Positions 1 to 5,966 of a DNA stretch of 6,948 bases are shown here, in pieces. The notes below the pieces were generated by a model. It ran no database searches. It was not told where the DNA came from and saw only the letters and a program-made list of their open reading frames with translations. The DNA is from an uncultured Collinsella sp. (GTDB lineage: Bacteria > Actinomycetota > Coriobacteriia > Coriobacteriales > Coriobacteriaceae): positions 1 through 6,948 of the forward strand of contig URCS01000088.1 in assembly GCA_900546455.1 (NCBI GenBank). The letters run 5' to 3'. Position numbers and translations under genes: made by a program. The stretch's first letter is position 1. Every line of letters starts with the position of its first letter.

Positions 1-1582
1 CGACGGGCCCGACCGCCGAGGCAAGCGAGGGCTGCGTTCCCTGCATGTCCAACGGCTCCTGAATCGCGATGCCGGCAAGCGGCGCCTGGTAGCCGGGTTG
101 TGCCTGCCGCGCCGCCTCGATGGCCTTCTCGTTCTCCTCGTACGCCTTGAGCTCCTGTTGGTAGTCGGCTTCGGACTTGGGCGCAGCCGCCGTGATGGTC
201 ACGGGGTTGAGAACGATGTTCTGCTTGCCGATGGAGCTCTCACCCATGTCGTCCTTGCGACCCATGAGGTAGTCGACCACGTCCTGAGTGCTCTCGGGAT
301 TGAACTGGGGCAGGTAGCAGGCGACGGAGTTCAAAAGATCATCGGATTCGATGCGCCGCGCAAGCGGGGTGCGTACCATACGTCCCACGAGCTGTGCGAT
401 ATAGGTCGAGTCCGAACGCCTGCGCTGCGAGAAGATAACCTCCGCTCGCGGGCAGTCCCATCCGTTGGAGACAGCTTCCTTGGCGAAGAGCACGCGAATG
501 CGCGAGGTGTCCTGAACGAACTCGGGCTCGACATAGGGAATGAGGTATTTTCCCGCCGCGATGTCCTTATGCTCGCCGAAGACGTTGGCGAACGACATCG
601 CCTCGGAAAGGCCGGGGACCAGGCCCGTGATCTGGTCGCACATCTCAGCCAGGGCCGAGTTGCTCACGTTGTCCGCCGCTTGGATGAGCAGCAGCGGGTT
701 GACGGGACCCTCGCCCTCACGGGCACAGTACTCGCCCCACTCGCGGCAGGCCAGGGCATAGCGCTCGCACGCCATAGTGAGGTACTGGTGCTCGACTGGG
801 TCGTCCTTCTCTGGCACGCGCAACTCGATGATGTCCTTGAGCAGACCTGACTCCTGGACCTCGCGAGGGGTCACAGCGACCTTTGGCATACGCACGCGAT
901 CGGCGCGCTGGTCCATGGCCGCCTCGAACCTCTGCGGCGTAGCAGAGACCCCGACGACGACGGGCATCGCCGCGCGGCCGTCCAGGCCGTCGATGAGGTT
1001 AGCATAGATCGTCGCGGTGCCGCGCTCACTTGATGCATTGGCCCCCAGGCCGCGGTGGGCCTCGTCTATGAACAGATAGAGGTTACGCTCCGGGTCCCTG
1101 ATGGTGCGGTCAAGGATATCCCAGAACACGCGGCCGGAGTTGGCCTCACCACCCTTGGTGAGCAGGCCATTCTTGCTAAGCAGGTCCTTGCTGAGGAAAT
1201 AGACATGGCGCGGTTCGAGAATGTCGTGCGCGGCTCCGAAGTCGTTGGTAATCGTGACCAGATGGCGCCTGTCGAGGATGCTGTCTGCCAGCTTGTCCGC
1301 CACGTTGGAAAAACGCACGCTCGTCTGCTCGTTCAGGCTCGGGGAATCCGAGAGCCAAAGAACAACGGCATTCTCGTCGGGCATGAGGCCCAGATCATCG
1401 TCTCCGAAGAAGAGTGCTTCGATCGTCGCCGCGCACATGACCGTCTTGCCCGAGCCCGTGGGAGATGCGAGGCACACCGAAGACAGTTCGCCGTCCTGCT
1501 CATAGCGTCGGCGCATCGACTGCAACTTGTTTGCCAGGGTCGCGACTGCCCCGGCTTGGAAATCCTTAAGTTCGACTCTCAT
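1..1582 (-). CDS. res: Type III restriction enzyme, Res (helicase-nuclease) subunit, 3' end cut by window
   Basis: The ATG at 1580-1582 opens a frame of 527 codons that runs off the left edge. It encodes a superfamily 2 helicase: Walker A SPTGSGKT (residues 40-47), DEAH box (173-176), motif III SATP (213-216), motif V region KEAVSNGWDCPRAEV (about 368-382) and motif VI QLVGRMVR (397-404). These are the motifs of type III Res subunits, which translocate on DNA with Mod and cut near pairs of inversely oriented sites. The family's C-terminal PD-(D/E)XK nuclease domain should lie beyond base 1, since Res proteins usually have about 900-1000 residues. The start lies 2 bp after the mod stop. GAGG sits 5 nt before the ATG, inside the mod 3' end, so translation is probably coupled to mod. 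Res of this type needs Mod for cleavage, so its activity should follow the phase of mod. No internal defect is seen in the visible part. Confidence 0.93.
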   Translation of the reverse strand, partial: MRVELKDFQAGAVATLANKLQSMRRRYEQDGELSSVCLASPTGSGKTVMCAATIEALFFGDDDLGLMPDENAVVLWLSDSPSLNEQTSVRFSNVADKLADSILDRRHLVTITNDFGAAHDILEPRHVYFLSKDLLSKNGLLTKGGEANSGRVFWDILDRTIRDPERNLYLFIDEAHRGLGANASSERGTATIYANLIDGLDGRAAMPVVVGVSATPQRFEAAMDQRADRVRMPKVAVTPREVQESGLLKDIIELRVPEKDDPVEHQYLTMACERYALACREWGEYCAREGEGPVNPLLLIQAADNVSNSALAEMCDQITGLVPGLSEAMSFANVFGEHKDIAAGKYLIPYVEPEFVQDTSRIRVLFAKEAVSNGWDCPRAEVIFSQRRRSDSTYIAQLVGRMVRTPLARRIESDDLLNSVACYLPQFNPESTQDVVDYLMGRKDDMGESSIGKQNIVLNPVTITAAAPKSEADYQQELKAYEENEKAIEAARQAQPGYQAPLAGIAIQEPLDMQGTQPSLASAVGPV

Positions 1583-1584
1583 GC

Positions 1585-3769
1585 TTACCTCACCGCATCC
1601 TCGGCGGCAATCTTGAACGATTGCAGGTAGTTCTCGTACAGGCGGACGACGTCGACCCCGGGCAGCTGTGCCTTGACGGAGGCGTATCGAGCCGTGTCGT
1701 CCGTGATCACATAAGCGCACCCTATGCTGGCATTCTGCTTGACGGCGTCTATGAAAGCGCCGACCGAAGCAAAGTCGAAAAGGACGGCGTAGGCGTCGAC
1801 CATGGCAAAGCCCGGCTGCTCGTGCTTGATGATGCTGCCACGCGAACCAGCGCGCAGCCAGAGCAGGGGCGCGATCTCCTCGAAGGCCACGCCCAGCTCG
1901 ACGGCGTCTGGGTCTGCGTAGGTGAGGTCAAAGAAGACGGCGTTTTCCTCGAAGCCGTCGGCCATGGGAAACTCGTCGGTGAACTTGTAGTCACCCTTGA
2001 TGGGATCGCCCTCGGGCGTCTTGCCCGTGATGGCCGCCGTGACGCGAGGTTTGGTAACGTACTGGCAGATGCCCAGTGCCTCCCATTCGGGGTCGCCCTG
2101 GCGAAGACCGCGCTTGGTGAGCTTTTTGGATTCGTCCTCGGAGACCTCGTTGTTCGTTACGCTGATGGAACGCCTGCGCCCGCCGTCCTGATGGTTCAGA
2201 CGCATGACGGCGTGCGCCGTGGTGCCCGACCCTGAGAAGAAGTCGACTATAAGGGCATCGGGCTTGTCGGCGACAACGGAAGCGATTGAGAGCTCGGTCG
2301 CATATAGGGACTTTGGAAATGTGAAGCGCCTATCGCCGATAAACTTTTTGATATATCGGCTCCCGTATTCACCGGCAGAGAACTGCGTGCCACTCCAAAC
2401 GGTTGTTGGAATGGCAGAGCGTTCTCCCTGCTCTTCGAGAAGCAGGGACCCATCCTCAGCCTTGCCGATGAGTTTAATTTCTCCATTCTTGAGACGCTCC
2501 TCTTGGGAATCTCCTAGGTAAAGGAGGGAGTACCGATCACTCTTTTTGTTGTACTCACCTACTTTTGCGCACCCGCGATCAAGCTTGGCCTGTAGAGCAT
2601 TCTGGGAGATCCTCCAAGTCGCCTCTCGGCCATCGGTCCTAATAGGCCAAACTGCCCTGAGACCCGTTTTTGTCGGTATCTTTGTCCAGTCTTGTTCAAG
2701 GGGGAGAGAAGCGCCGAGCTCCTTAATTGTCGCGGTCTCCTCATCGATATAGATGGGATAAAAGAGGTTCGGCCTTGCGGTGCGAGCGGCATTGGGACCG
2801 CCCCTCAGCAGCCGCTCCCAACGTACCTTACGTTGGGAGCGGCTGCTCGACGCGTCATCAGCCACTTTTTCCTCAAGTTCTCCGAACTCAACGGAATAGA
2901 GTCTGCGGTCCACTTGGCACGGCGCGGCGGTACCAAAAAAGCAAAAGACAGCGTACTCGTCAGCTCTCTTGAACTGGTTGCCGCGGGCAACCCCGTTCTT
3001 GTTTATGGTGATTGAAACCGTCTGGATACCGGTCGCGTTGGGAAAAACGCTCTCTAAAAGAAGCTCAAGCCTTGCATACTCCTTCTCGTCGATCGTCACG
3101 ATGAGCACGGAATCGTTGGGGTTGAGCAGCTGCTTGGCAAGCTTGAGGCGGCGCTCCATAAAGGCAAGCCACTTGGAGTGGCGATAAGCGTCGGAGCCGT
3201 CGACGTAATCGTTGTTATATTTCCAGTCGCGGGCGCCAGTGTTATAGGGCGGGTCAATATATATGCAGTCCACTTTGCCTGCATAGGCAAAGGCCAAGGT
3301 TTCAAGAGCATGGTAGTTTTCGCCGTTAATGACTACTTGATAGGGCTTATCGCCACCGCGCTCGACACGCCCAGTCTCTTTGAGGCCAGCATAAATCGGC
3401 TGGTCATATTCAGCAACAGGCACGACATCATCGACAGCAACGGAGCGGGGCTCACATTCGTTTTCGTCATATGAGGGCGATTGGTATGGCTTTAGATCAG
3501 CAACCCCCCCCCCGAACGGTATTTACAAACCATAGCAGTTGGGAGTTAGAATCCTCTTTTTTACCACGCTCGGGAAGCACCTGTACGACATCGCCCTTCA
3601 TGATAGGTTTGCCATAAAGGCGAAGTCGTTCTGGACGGTTGTGTTCAAATACAAGCCCAAACTGGCGCTGCGCCGCAAAGGCACGGATGTCGGCAGCGAG
3701 CTGACGATCGCCCAGCTTGACAGCACGATCAACAAGGTTCTGAACGACTGCTTGCGCCGTCTGAGACAT
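1585..3769 (-). CDS. mod: Phase-variable type III DNA adenine methyltransferase Mod, frame broken at a G10 tract (OFF state)
   Basis: Two frames together form one gene. From the ATG at 3767-3769 (GGGGGAG lies 5 nt upstream) the first frame reads MSQTAQAVVQNLVDRA and onward for 90 residues, and stops at 3497-3499 just past ten G. The second frame (1585 to about 3510) carries the rest: DPPYNTG (catalytic motif IV; DPPY at residues 172-175 of the joined protein) comes before FFSGSGTT (SAM-binding motif I, about 510-517). This is the beta-class order of Mod N6-adenine methyltransferases. One G fewer joins the frames as VRGGVADLKPYQS and gives 727 aa, a normal Mod length. The GTG at 3421-3423 is not a good start: no ribosome-binding site, and DPPY would lie only 57 residues in. 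The central specificity region (about 2200-3010) is visibly richer in A/T than its flanks. Mod also supplies site recognition to Res. A homopolymer sequencing error could mimic the OFF state. Confidence 0.9.
2807..2847. repeat. Perfect 19-bp inverted repeat with 3-nt spacer inside mod
   Basis: The arms AGCAGCCGCTCCCAACGTA (2807-2825) and its exact reverse complement (2829-2847) flank CCT. On the coding strand they encode roughly Ser-Ser-Arg-Ser-Gln-Arg-Lys-Val-Arg-Trp-Glu-Arg-Leu-Leu. The VRWERLLRGG half matches what type III Mod proteins usually have before PNLFYPI. The upstream Ser-rich half therefore looks like an inverted copy of it. There is no T-run, so it is not a terminator. Confidence 0.9.
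3504..3513 (-). repeat. Homopolymeric G10 tract (C10 on plus strand), candidate phase-variation switch in mod
   Basis: Ten consecutive C on the plus strand read as G10 in the mod message, between codons for Val-Arg and Val-Ala-Asp. Nine or twelve G keep the mod frame open. Ten gives Gly-Cys-stop and eleven gives Leu-Leu-Ile-stop. Tracts of this length slip readily during replication, and simple repeats inside mod genes switch methylation in Haemophilus, Neisseria and Helicobacter. Confidence 0.85.
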
Positions 3770-3936
3770 CACTTCTCCCCCTTACACTTCTCGTCAATCC
3801 ATTCGCGCAGGACCTTAGCCACTGTCTTATCCTGGCGCGCGGCATAGGACTTAAGAGCCCGCTTATCCTCGCGGGTTATCGAGAGCGTGAACTTATCCAG
3901 CTCCTTCGCGTTCTCCTTGAGTTGCGCTTCGGACAT
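3769..3936 (-). CDS. Small ribbon-helix-helix (Arc/MetJ/CopG-type) protein, likely regulator of the restriction operon
   Basis: This 55-aa frame starts at the ATG 3934-3936, with a full AAAGGAGG ribosome-binding site (3942-3949) 5 nt upstream. After a short polar leader, residues 16-22 (FTLSITR) form a likely beta-strand. They are followed by two helices (about 23-37, EDKRALKSYAARQDK, and 38-51, TVAKVLREWIDEKC). Strand-helix-helix in about 45 residues is the ribbon-helix-helix DNA-binding fold, whose strand pairs enter the major groove as a dimer. The stop TGA overlaps the mod ATG by one base (TGATG), so the two are translationally coupled. A 22-bp palindrome at the promoter is a natural operator. 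It probably acts as a control protein limiting mod and res expression. It could instead be the antitoxin-like half of an unrecognised pair, but the reading frame that follows is clearly Mod. Confidence 0.82.
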   Translation of the reverse strand: MSEAQLKENAKELDKFTLSITREDKRALKSYAARQDKTVAKVLREWIDEKCKGEK

Positions 3937-3963
3937 GCGGGCCTCCTTTGTTCAGTTGAATTG

Positions 3964-3971
3964 ATTTTATA
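3964..3971 (-). promoter_or_regulatory. -10 element of the RHH-mod-res operon
   Basis: On the minus strand this reads TATAAAAT, about 28 bp before the RHH start codon, leaving a leader of about 22 nt with a strong ribosome-binding site. No good -35 is present at 16-18 bp: the position is occupied by the TACGTAAT palindrome and GCCTAC. This suggests a weak or regulator-controlled promoter. Confidence 0.5.
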
Positions 3972-3991
3972 CGTAATTACGTAATTACGTA
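3970..3991. promoter_or_regulatory. 22-bp palindromic operator, tandem TACGTAAT units
   Basis: The sequence is TACGTAAT, TACGTAAT, TACGTA. The whole 22 bp equals its own reverse complement and is also two and a half copies of an 8-bp direct repeat. Tandem short palindromes at helical spacing are the usual operators of ribbon-helix-helix dimers. It starts 34 bp before the RHH gene and abuts the minus-strand -10, so binding would block RNA polymerase. Confidence 0.7.
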
Positions 3992-4035
3992 GGCTAATTT
4001 GAGCCATGCAGCACTCAATCACTAGTCAGTATTCG

Positions 4036-4066
4036 TTGACAAGCCGTTGGGGATAACGAATATATC
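4036..4066 (+). promoter_or_regulatory. Weak candidate plus-strand promoter
   Basis: A consensus -35 TTGACA (4036-4041) is followed by A/T-rich AATATATC (4059-4066), giving a 17-19 bp spacer depending on the hexamer chosen. No recognised gene follows within 800 bp, so its purpose is unclear. It could be chance or drive a non-coding transcript through the GAGTAC repeats. Confidence 0.2.
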
Positions 4067-4092
4067 GAGGTAGACAGCCGTTTTTACCGTCT

Positions 4093-4143
4093 GTGAGTAC
4101 CAGCAAATCGATACTCAAAACGTCGTGAGTACATTTTGAGTAC
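4093..4143. repeat. GAGTAC repeat cluster with 9-bp inverted repeat
   Basis: GAGTAC occurs at 4095-4100, 4127-4132 and 4138-4143, two of them as GTGAGTAC and two followed by CAG. TACTCAAAA (4112-4120) and TTTTGAGTA (4134-4142) form a perfect 9-bp inverted repeat around 13 nt. The pattern resembles a multi-site operator or recombinase-binding region rather than coding sequence. Confidence 0.6.
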
Positions 4144-4297
4144 CAGTCCGAGCGGCCTCTTGCGGGCGGACGCAATCTGCCGGTCAGCATTAATTAGAAA
4201 TAAATTGATGGCGTTGCTTCGGTAATTGAAAGCACTTTAAGACATACCAGCAAACAATAATCCCAGCTAAACAGCTTGAGAGATTGCGCTGCTGGTT

Positions 4298-4314
4298 TGT
4301 ATGTACCACATACA
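4298..4314. repeat. Short palindrome, possible operator
   Basis: TGTATGT and ACATACA form perfect 7-bp arms around ACC. It lies within a looser pair of ACCAGCA (4246-4252) and TGCTGGT (4290-4296). The size and symmetry fit a dimeric regulator site, but no gene start is adjacent. Confidence 0.4.
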
Positions 4315-4342
4315 CCACAATGCACAAGCACCCATGGCACGC

Positions 4343-4380
4343 AAATAAAAAACGAGGGAGGCCGTTTCCGACCTCCCTCG
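4343..4380 (-). terminator. Rho-independent terminator for leftward transcription
   Basis: On the minus strand a perfect 9-bp stem, CGAGGGAGG with CCTCCCTCG around a 10-nt loop, is followed directly by TTTTTTATTT. It lies 14 nt beyond the stop codon of the Ile-Glu-Trp-Glu scrap at 4395-4409. That is where a gene's own terminator would be. Confidence 0.85.
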
Positions 4381-4394
4381 CAAAGGGCTATTTA

Positions 4395-4415
4395 CTACTC
4401 CCACTCGATGGCGTC
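4395..4415 (-). other. GuaA-like 3'-end remnant, candidate attachment-site scar
   Basis: On the minus strand the codons read GAC GCC ATC GAG TGG GAG TAG, that is Asp-Ala-Ile-Glu-Trp-Glu-stop. GMP synthase (GuaA) proteins almost always end in ...IEWE. A terminator follows 14 nt later, as for a real gene end. Upstream, the same frame meets TGA eight codons before GCC and bears no resemblance to GuaA, so only about the last five codons survive. Elements inserting into the 3' end of guaA leave exactly this kind of short duplicate at their far side. If this is right, native chromosome lies to the left and island DNA to the right, with intact guaA somewhere beyond the right edge. The match is short, so chance is not excluded. 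Confidence 0.4.
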
Positions 4416-4512
4416 GGTTCTGCCGTCCCGTCACTCCAGTTACACCCAGTTTTCGGCATCGACACGGAACGCGTGCCGCCGAATGACGCGATGTCGCGTT
4501 TCGTCGGCTTCG

Positions 4513-4581
4513 GGGACAAAAGCTGGGACAACCTCAAAAACTTTTTTCAAACTCAGGGCTTTGAGTTTTTGTTTTTGTCCC
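4513..4581. repeat. Nested A/T-rich inverted repeats
   Basis: GGGACAAAA (4513-4521) pairs with TTTTGTCCC (4573-4581), and GGGACAA recurs at 4525-4531. Inside, CAAAAACT (4535-4542) pairs with AGTTTTTG (4564-4571) and AAACTCA (4549-4555) with TGAGTTT (4562-4568). The plus strand ends in TTTTTGTTTTTG, so a weak terminator is possible. The alternative pairings could also belong to a decayed element end. Confidence 0.5.
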
Positions 4582-4826
4582 AAAGTGCGCGGCGGGTCGC
4601 CTTTGGAGGCTCGATGGCGCCGAAAACGCCCGTTTTGAAACTCAACCGCCCTTTTGCCCGCAAGCCGCCAGCTGCAATCGCAAGTGAATTAACGCGGGTG
4701 GCTTGCGCGCCATTTGCAAAACCCCAGGTCGCAGGTCTTCGCCATTCGTGAACAAAGTGAGTAGTCTCAGGTGGCTTGCTTATGAGTTGGCGAACGGGCC
4801 TTCAGGATTCAGGGCAAACATGCTGG

Positions 4827-4832
4827 TAGAAT
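4827..4832 (+). promoter_or_regulatory. Possible -10 of the Abi gene
   Basis: TAGAAT lies 32 bp before the ATG at 4865 and matches the -10 of the first downstream RNA unit (GGTAGAATAG in both). No consensus -35 is visible 16-18 bp upstream. Confidence 0.35.
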
Positions 4833-4864
4833 AGGATTCTCAAATCAATGACAGGAGACCGAGC

Positions 4865-5827
4865 ATGGCCGAACCCCACGATAGGAAGCCGATCCTCACG
4901 ATCGAGCAGCAGATAGAGCACCTCAAGCAGAAGGGCGTAGCCTTCGAACTGTGTTCCGAGGAAGAGGCCGCGGACTACCTGCGCGACAAGTGCAACTTCT
5001 TCAAGCTCGCATCCTACCGCAAACTCTTCTCGAAATACGAGGGAGGCCCGCGCGACGGCCGCTACGTAGACCTCGACTTCGGCCAGCTGCGCCTGCTCGC
5101 GGCGCTCGACCAGGAGCTGCGCCACGCCCTGCTCGGCATGACGCTCGACATCGAGCATTTCCAGAAGGTGACACTGCTTCGCGAGATGGAGGACCGTGGA
5201 GAGGACGGCTACGCCATCGTGGCCGACTACATGGCATCGCTTACCACTGCAAACAGGGAGTACCGCCTGCGCGAGCTCAAGATGAGCGGCCGCAGCCCCT
5301 ACAGCTCGAGCCTCTACGCGAAGTACTCCGGCGACATGCCTGCCTGGGCCTTCCTTGAGCTCACCTCGTTCGGCACCCTCATCGATTTCGTGCGCTTCTG
5401 CGCCAGGCGATGGGGCGACAGGCGCCTCGAGGCCTCCCACTACGACCTCAAGCGCGTGAAGTCCGTCCGCAACTGCGCCGCGCACGGCTCGTGCCTGATC
5501 AACTGCTTCGCCGAGAGGGGCGCCGCCCGGGGCTCGGCGTCCAGCGGCGTCTCCCGAAGGGTCGCCGCCGTGGGAATTCCCAAGGCGACCAGGAGGAAGT
5601 GGATGGGGAATACGGCCATGCAGGAGGTCGCGACCGTGCTCGTGGCGCACTCCGGCTTGGTACCCGAGGGCTCCTCGCACTCGCGCGCCGCATCCGAGCT
5701 CGCCGAGATGTTCGCCAGGGCCGACGGCGAAACCGAGGCGCTGCCCGACAAGGGGCCCGACGCCGCAGCTCGCTCCGCGCTCGAGTTCCTTCGCAGGTTG
5801 ACAGAATCGCTCGGGTTGGTAGAATAG
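4865..5827 (+). CDS. Abi_2 (AbiD/AbiF-type) HEPN-domain abortive-infection protein
   Basis: This 320-aa protein starts at an ATG with AGGAGA about 6 nt upstream. Three Abi_2 family signatures appear in order: YLRDKCNFFKLASYRKLF (residues 38-55), the usual YL...NYYRLxGY block; WAFLELTSFGTLIDF (161-175), the W..xE..SFGTL block; and VRNCAAHGSCLIN (201-213), which contains the HEPN ribonuclease motif Arg202-x4-His207. HEPN proteins of this family are expected to dimerise and cut RNA. AbiD and AbiF stop phage growth by abortive infection. AbiF-type proteins have been reported with adjacent non-coding RNAs acting as antitoxins, and have been linked to the origin of Cas13. Here two structured RNA units lie directly downstream, and the first one's promoter overlaps the end of this gene. 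The C-terminal 100 residues are poorly recognisable. The catalytic residues look intact, so I expect an active toxin or effector. Confidence 0.88.
   Translation: MAEPHDRKPILTIEQQIEHLKQKGVAFELCSEEEAADYLRDKCNFFKLASYRKLFSKYEGGPRDGRYVDLDFGQLRLLAALDQELRHALLGMTLDIEHFQKVTLLREMEDRGEDGYAIVADYMASLTTANREYRLRELKMSGRSPYSSSLYAKYSGDMPAWAFLELTSFGTLIDFVRFCARRWGDRRLEASHYDLKRVKSVRNCAAHGSCLINCFAERGAARGSASSGVSRRVAAVGIPKATRRKWMGNTAMQEVATVLVAHSGLVPEGSSHSRAASELAEMFARADGETEALPDKGPDAAARSALEFLRRLTESLGLVE
5798..5825 (+). promoter_or_regulatory. Strong sigma70-type promoter of RNA unit 1, inside the end of the Abi gene
   Basis: TTGACA (5798-5803), a 16-bp spacer and TAGAAT (5820-5825). The last -10 base begins the Abi stop codon TAG. 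The start of transcription would be about 5832, just upstream of the first RNA helix. Confidence 0.7.
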
Positions 5828-5831
5828 CCTG

Positions 5832-5893
5832 CAGATAGCAAAACCTTCACGGTTTTAGGGGCGGACTTGCGCAAGCGACTCTGCCCTATTTTT
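5832..5893 (+). ncRNA. Candidate small RNA, unit 1 of a tandem pair beside the Abi gene
   Basis: The unit runs about 62 nt from the predicted start to a T5 run. Helix 1 is AAAACC (5840-5845) with GGTTTT (5851-5856) and loop TTCAC. Helix 2 pairs AGGG (5857-5860) and CGGA (5862-5865), with G5861 bulged, to TCTGCCCT (5880-5887). It encloses the self-complementary CTTGCGCAAG (5866-5875), and ATTTTT follows. From position 5851 the unit aligns without gaps to a second copy 131 nt downstream. A promoter, two helices and a U-tract with no open frame point to a non-coding RNA. I infer that it partners or neutralises the HEPN protein. The alternative is a long 3' leader or terminator of the Abi message. 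Confidence 0.65.
5857..5893 (+). terminator. Terminator of RNA unit 1
   Basis: Helix 2 of the unit (AGGG-G-CGGA with TCTGCCCT) is followed by ATTTTT. It would also end transcripts of the Abi gene itself. Confidence 0.65.
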
Positions 5894-5932
5894 ATATTCA
5901 CTCGCTATAGGAGACGGATGATACCTGGGTCA

Positions 5933-5960
5933 ATGACAGAACTGAGAAGCCCGGAATAAT
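5933..5960 (+). promoter_or_regulatory. Promoter of RNA unit 2
   Basis: ATGACA (5933-5938), a 16-bp spacer and AATAAT (5955-5960). Its spacing and the shared TGACAGAA resemble the unit 1 promoter. The decamer TCAATGACAG (5930-5939) also occurs just before the Abi ribosome-binding site (4845-4854). Confidence 0.55.
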
Positions 5961-5966
5961 GGAGCC

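Larger units (their letters stand above)
3992..4864. other. Long stretch without a convincing gene; repeats, terminator, possible island junction
   Basis: About 870 bp separate the restriction operon from the Abi gene. I see GAGTAC repeats, palindromes, a minus-strand terminator, a GuaA-like C-terminal coding scrap and A/T-rich inverted repeats, each listed separately. Open frames exist but lack ribosome-binding sites. One is a plus-strand frame from the ATG at 4491 to 4751 (86 aa, MSRFVGFGDKSWDNLKNFF...). Another is a minus-strand frame of about 35 codons ending at about 4440 (...RRHAFRVDAENWV). I cannot assign either; they may be decayed genes or chance frames. No tRNA-like cloverleaf was found. 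Confidence 0.6.

Noticed and set aside
98..850. Long plus-strand frame antisense to res
   Set aside because: It overlaps a helicase gene with all motifs intact. Its composition is that of a shadow frame in GC-rich DNA and it resembles no family.
1585..3423. Mod as a 612-aa protein starting at GTG 3421-3423
   Set aside because: There is no ribosome-binding site before this GTG, the frame is open upstream to the G tract, and the family's N-terminal region is encoded by the preceding frame. The gene is better read as frame-shifted from 3769.
4353..4380. Terminator for plus-strand transcription
   Set aside because: The hairpin has no T-run on its plus-strand 3' side (CAAAGGGC follows), but a clear T-run on the minus strand.
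4802..5680. Minus-strand 292-aa frame over the Abi gene
   Set aside because: It is antisense to a well-supported Abi_2 protein, has low-complexity Gly/Ala/Val/Arg composition, and has no ribosome-binding site that I can see.
5918..5959. 13-codon frame (MIPGSMTELRSPE) with AGGAG upstream, between the RNA units
   Set aside because: The ribosome-binding site is reasonable, but the frame is too short and overlaps the unit 2 promoter. It could be a leader peptide, but there is no support.
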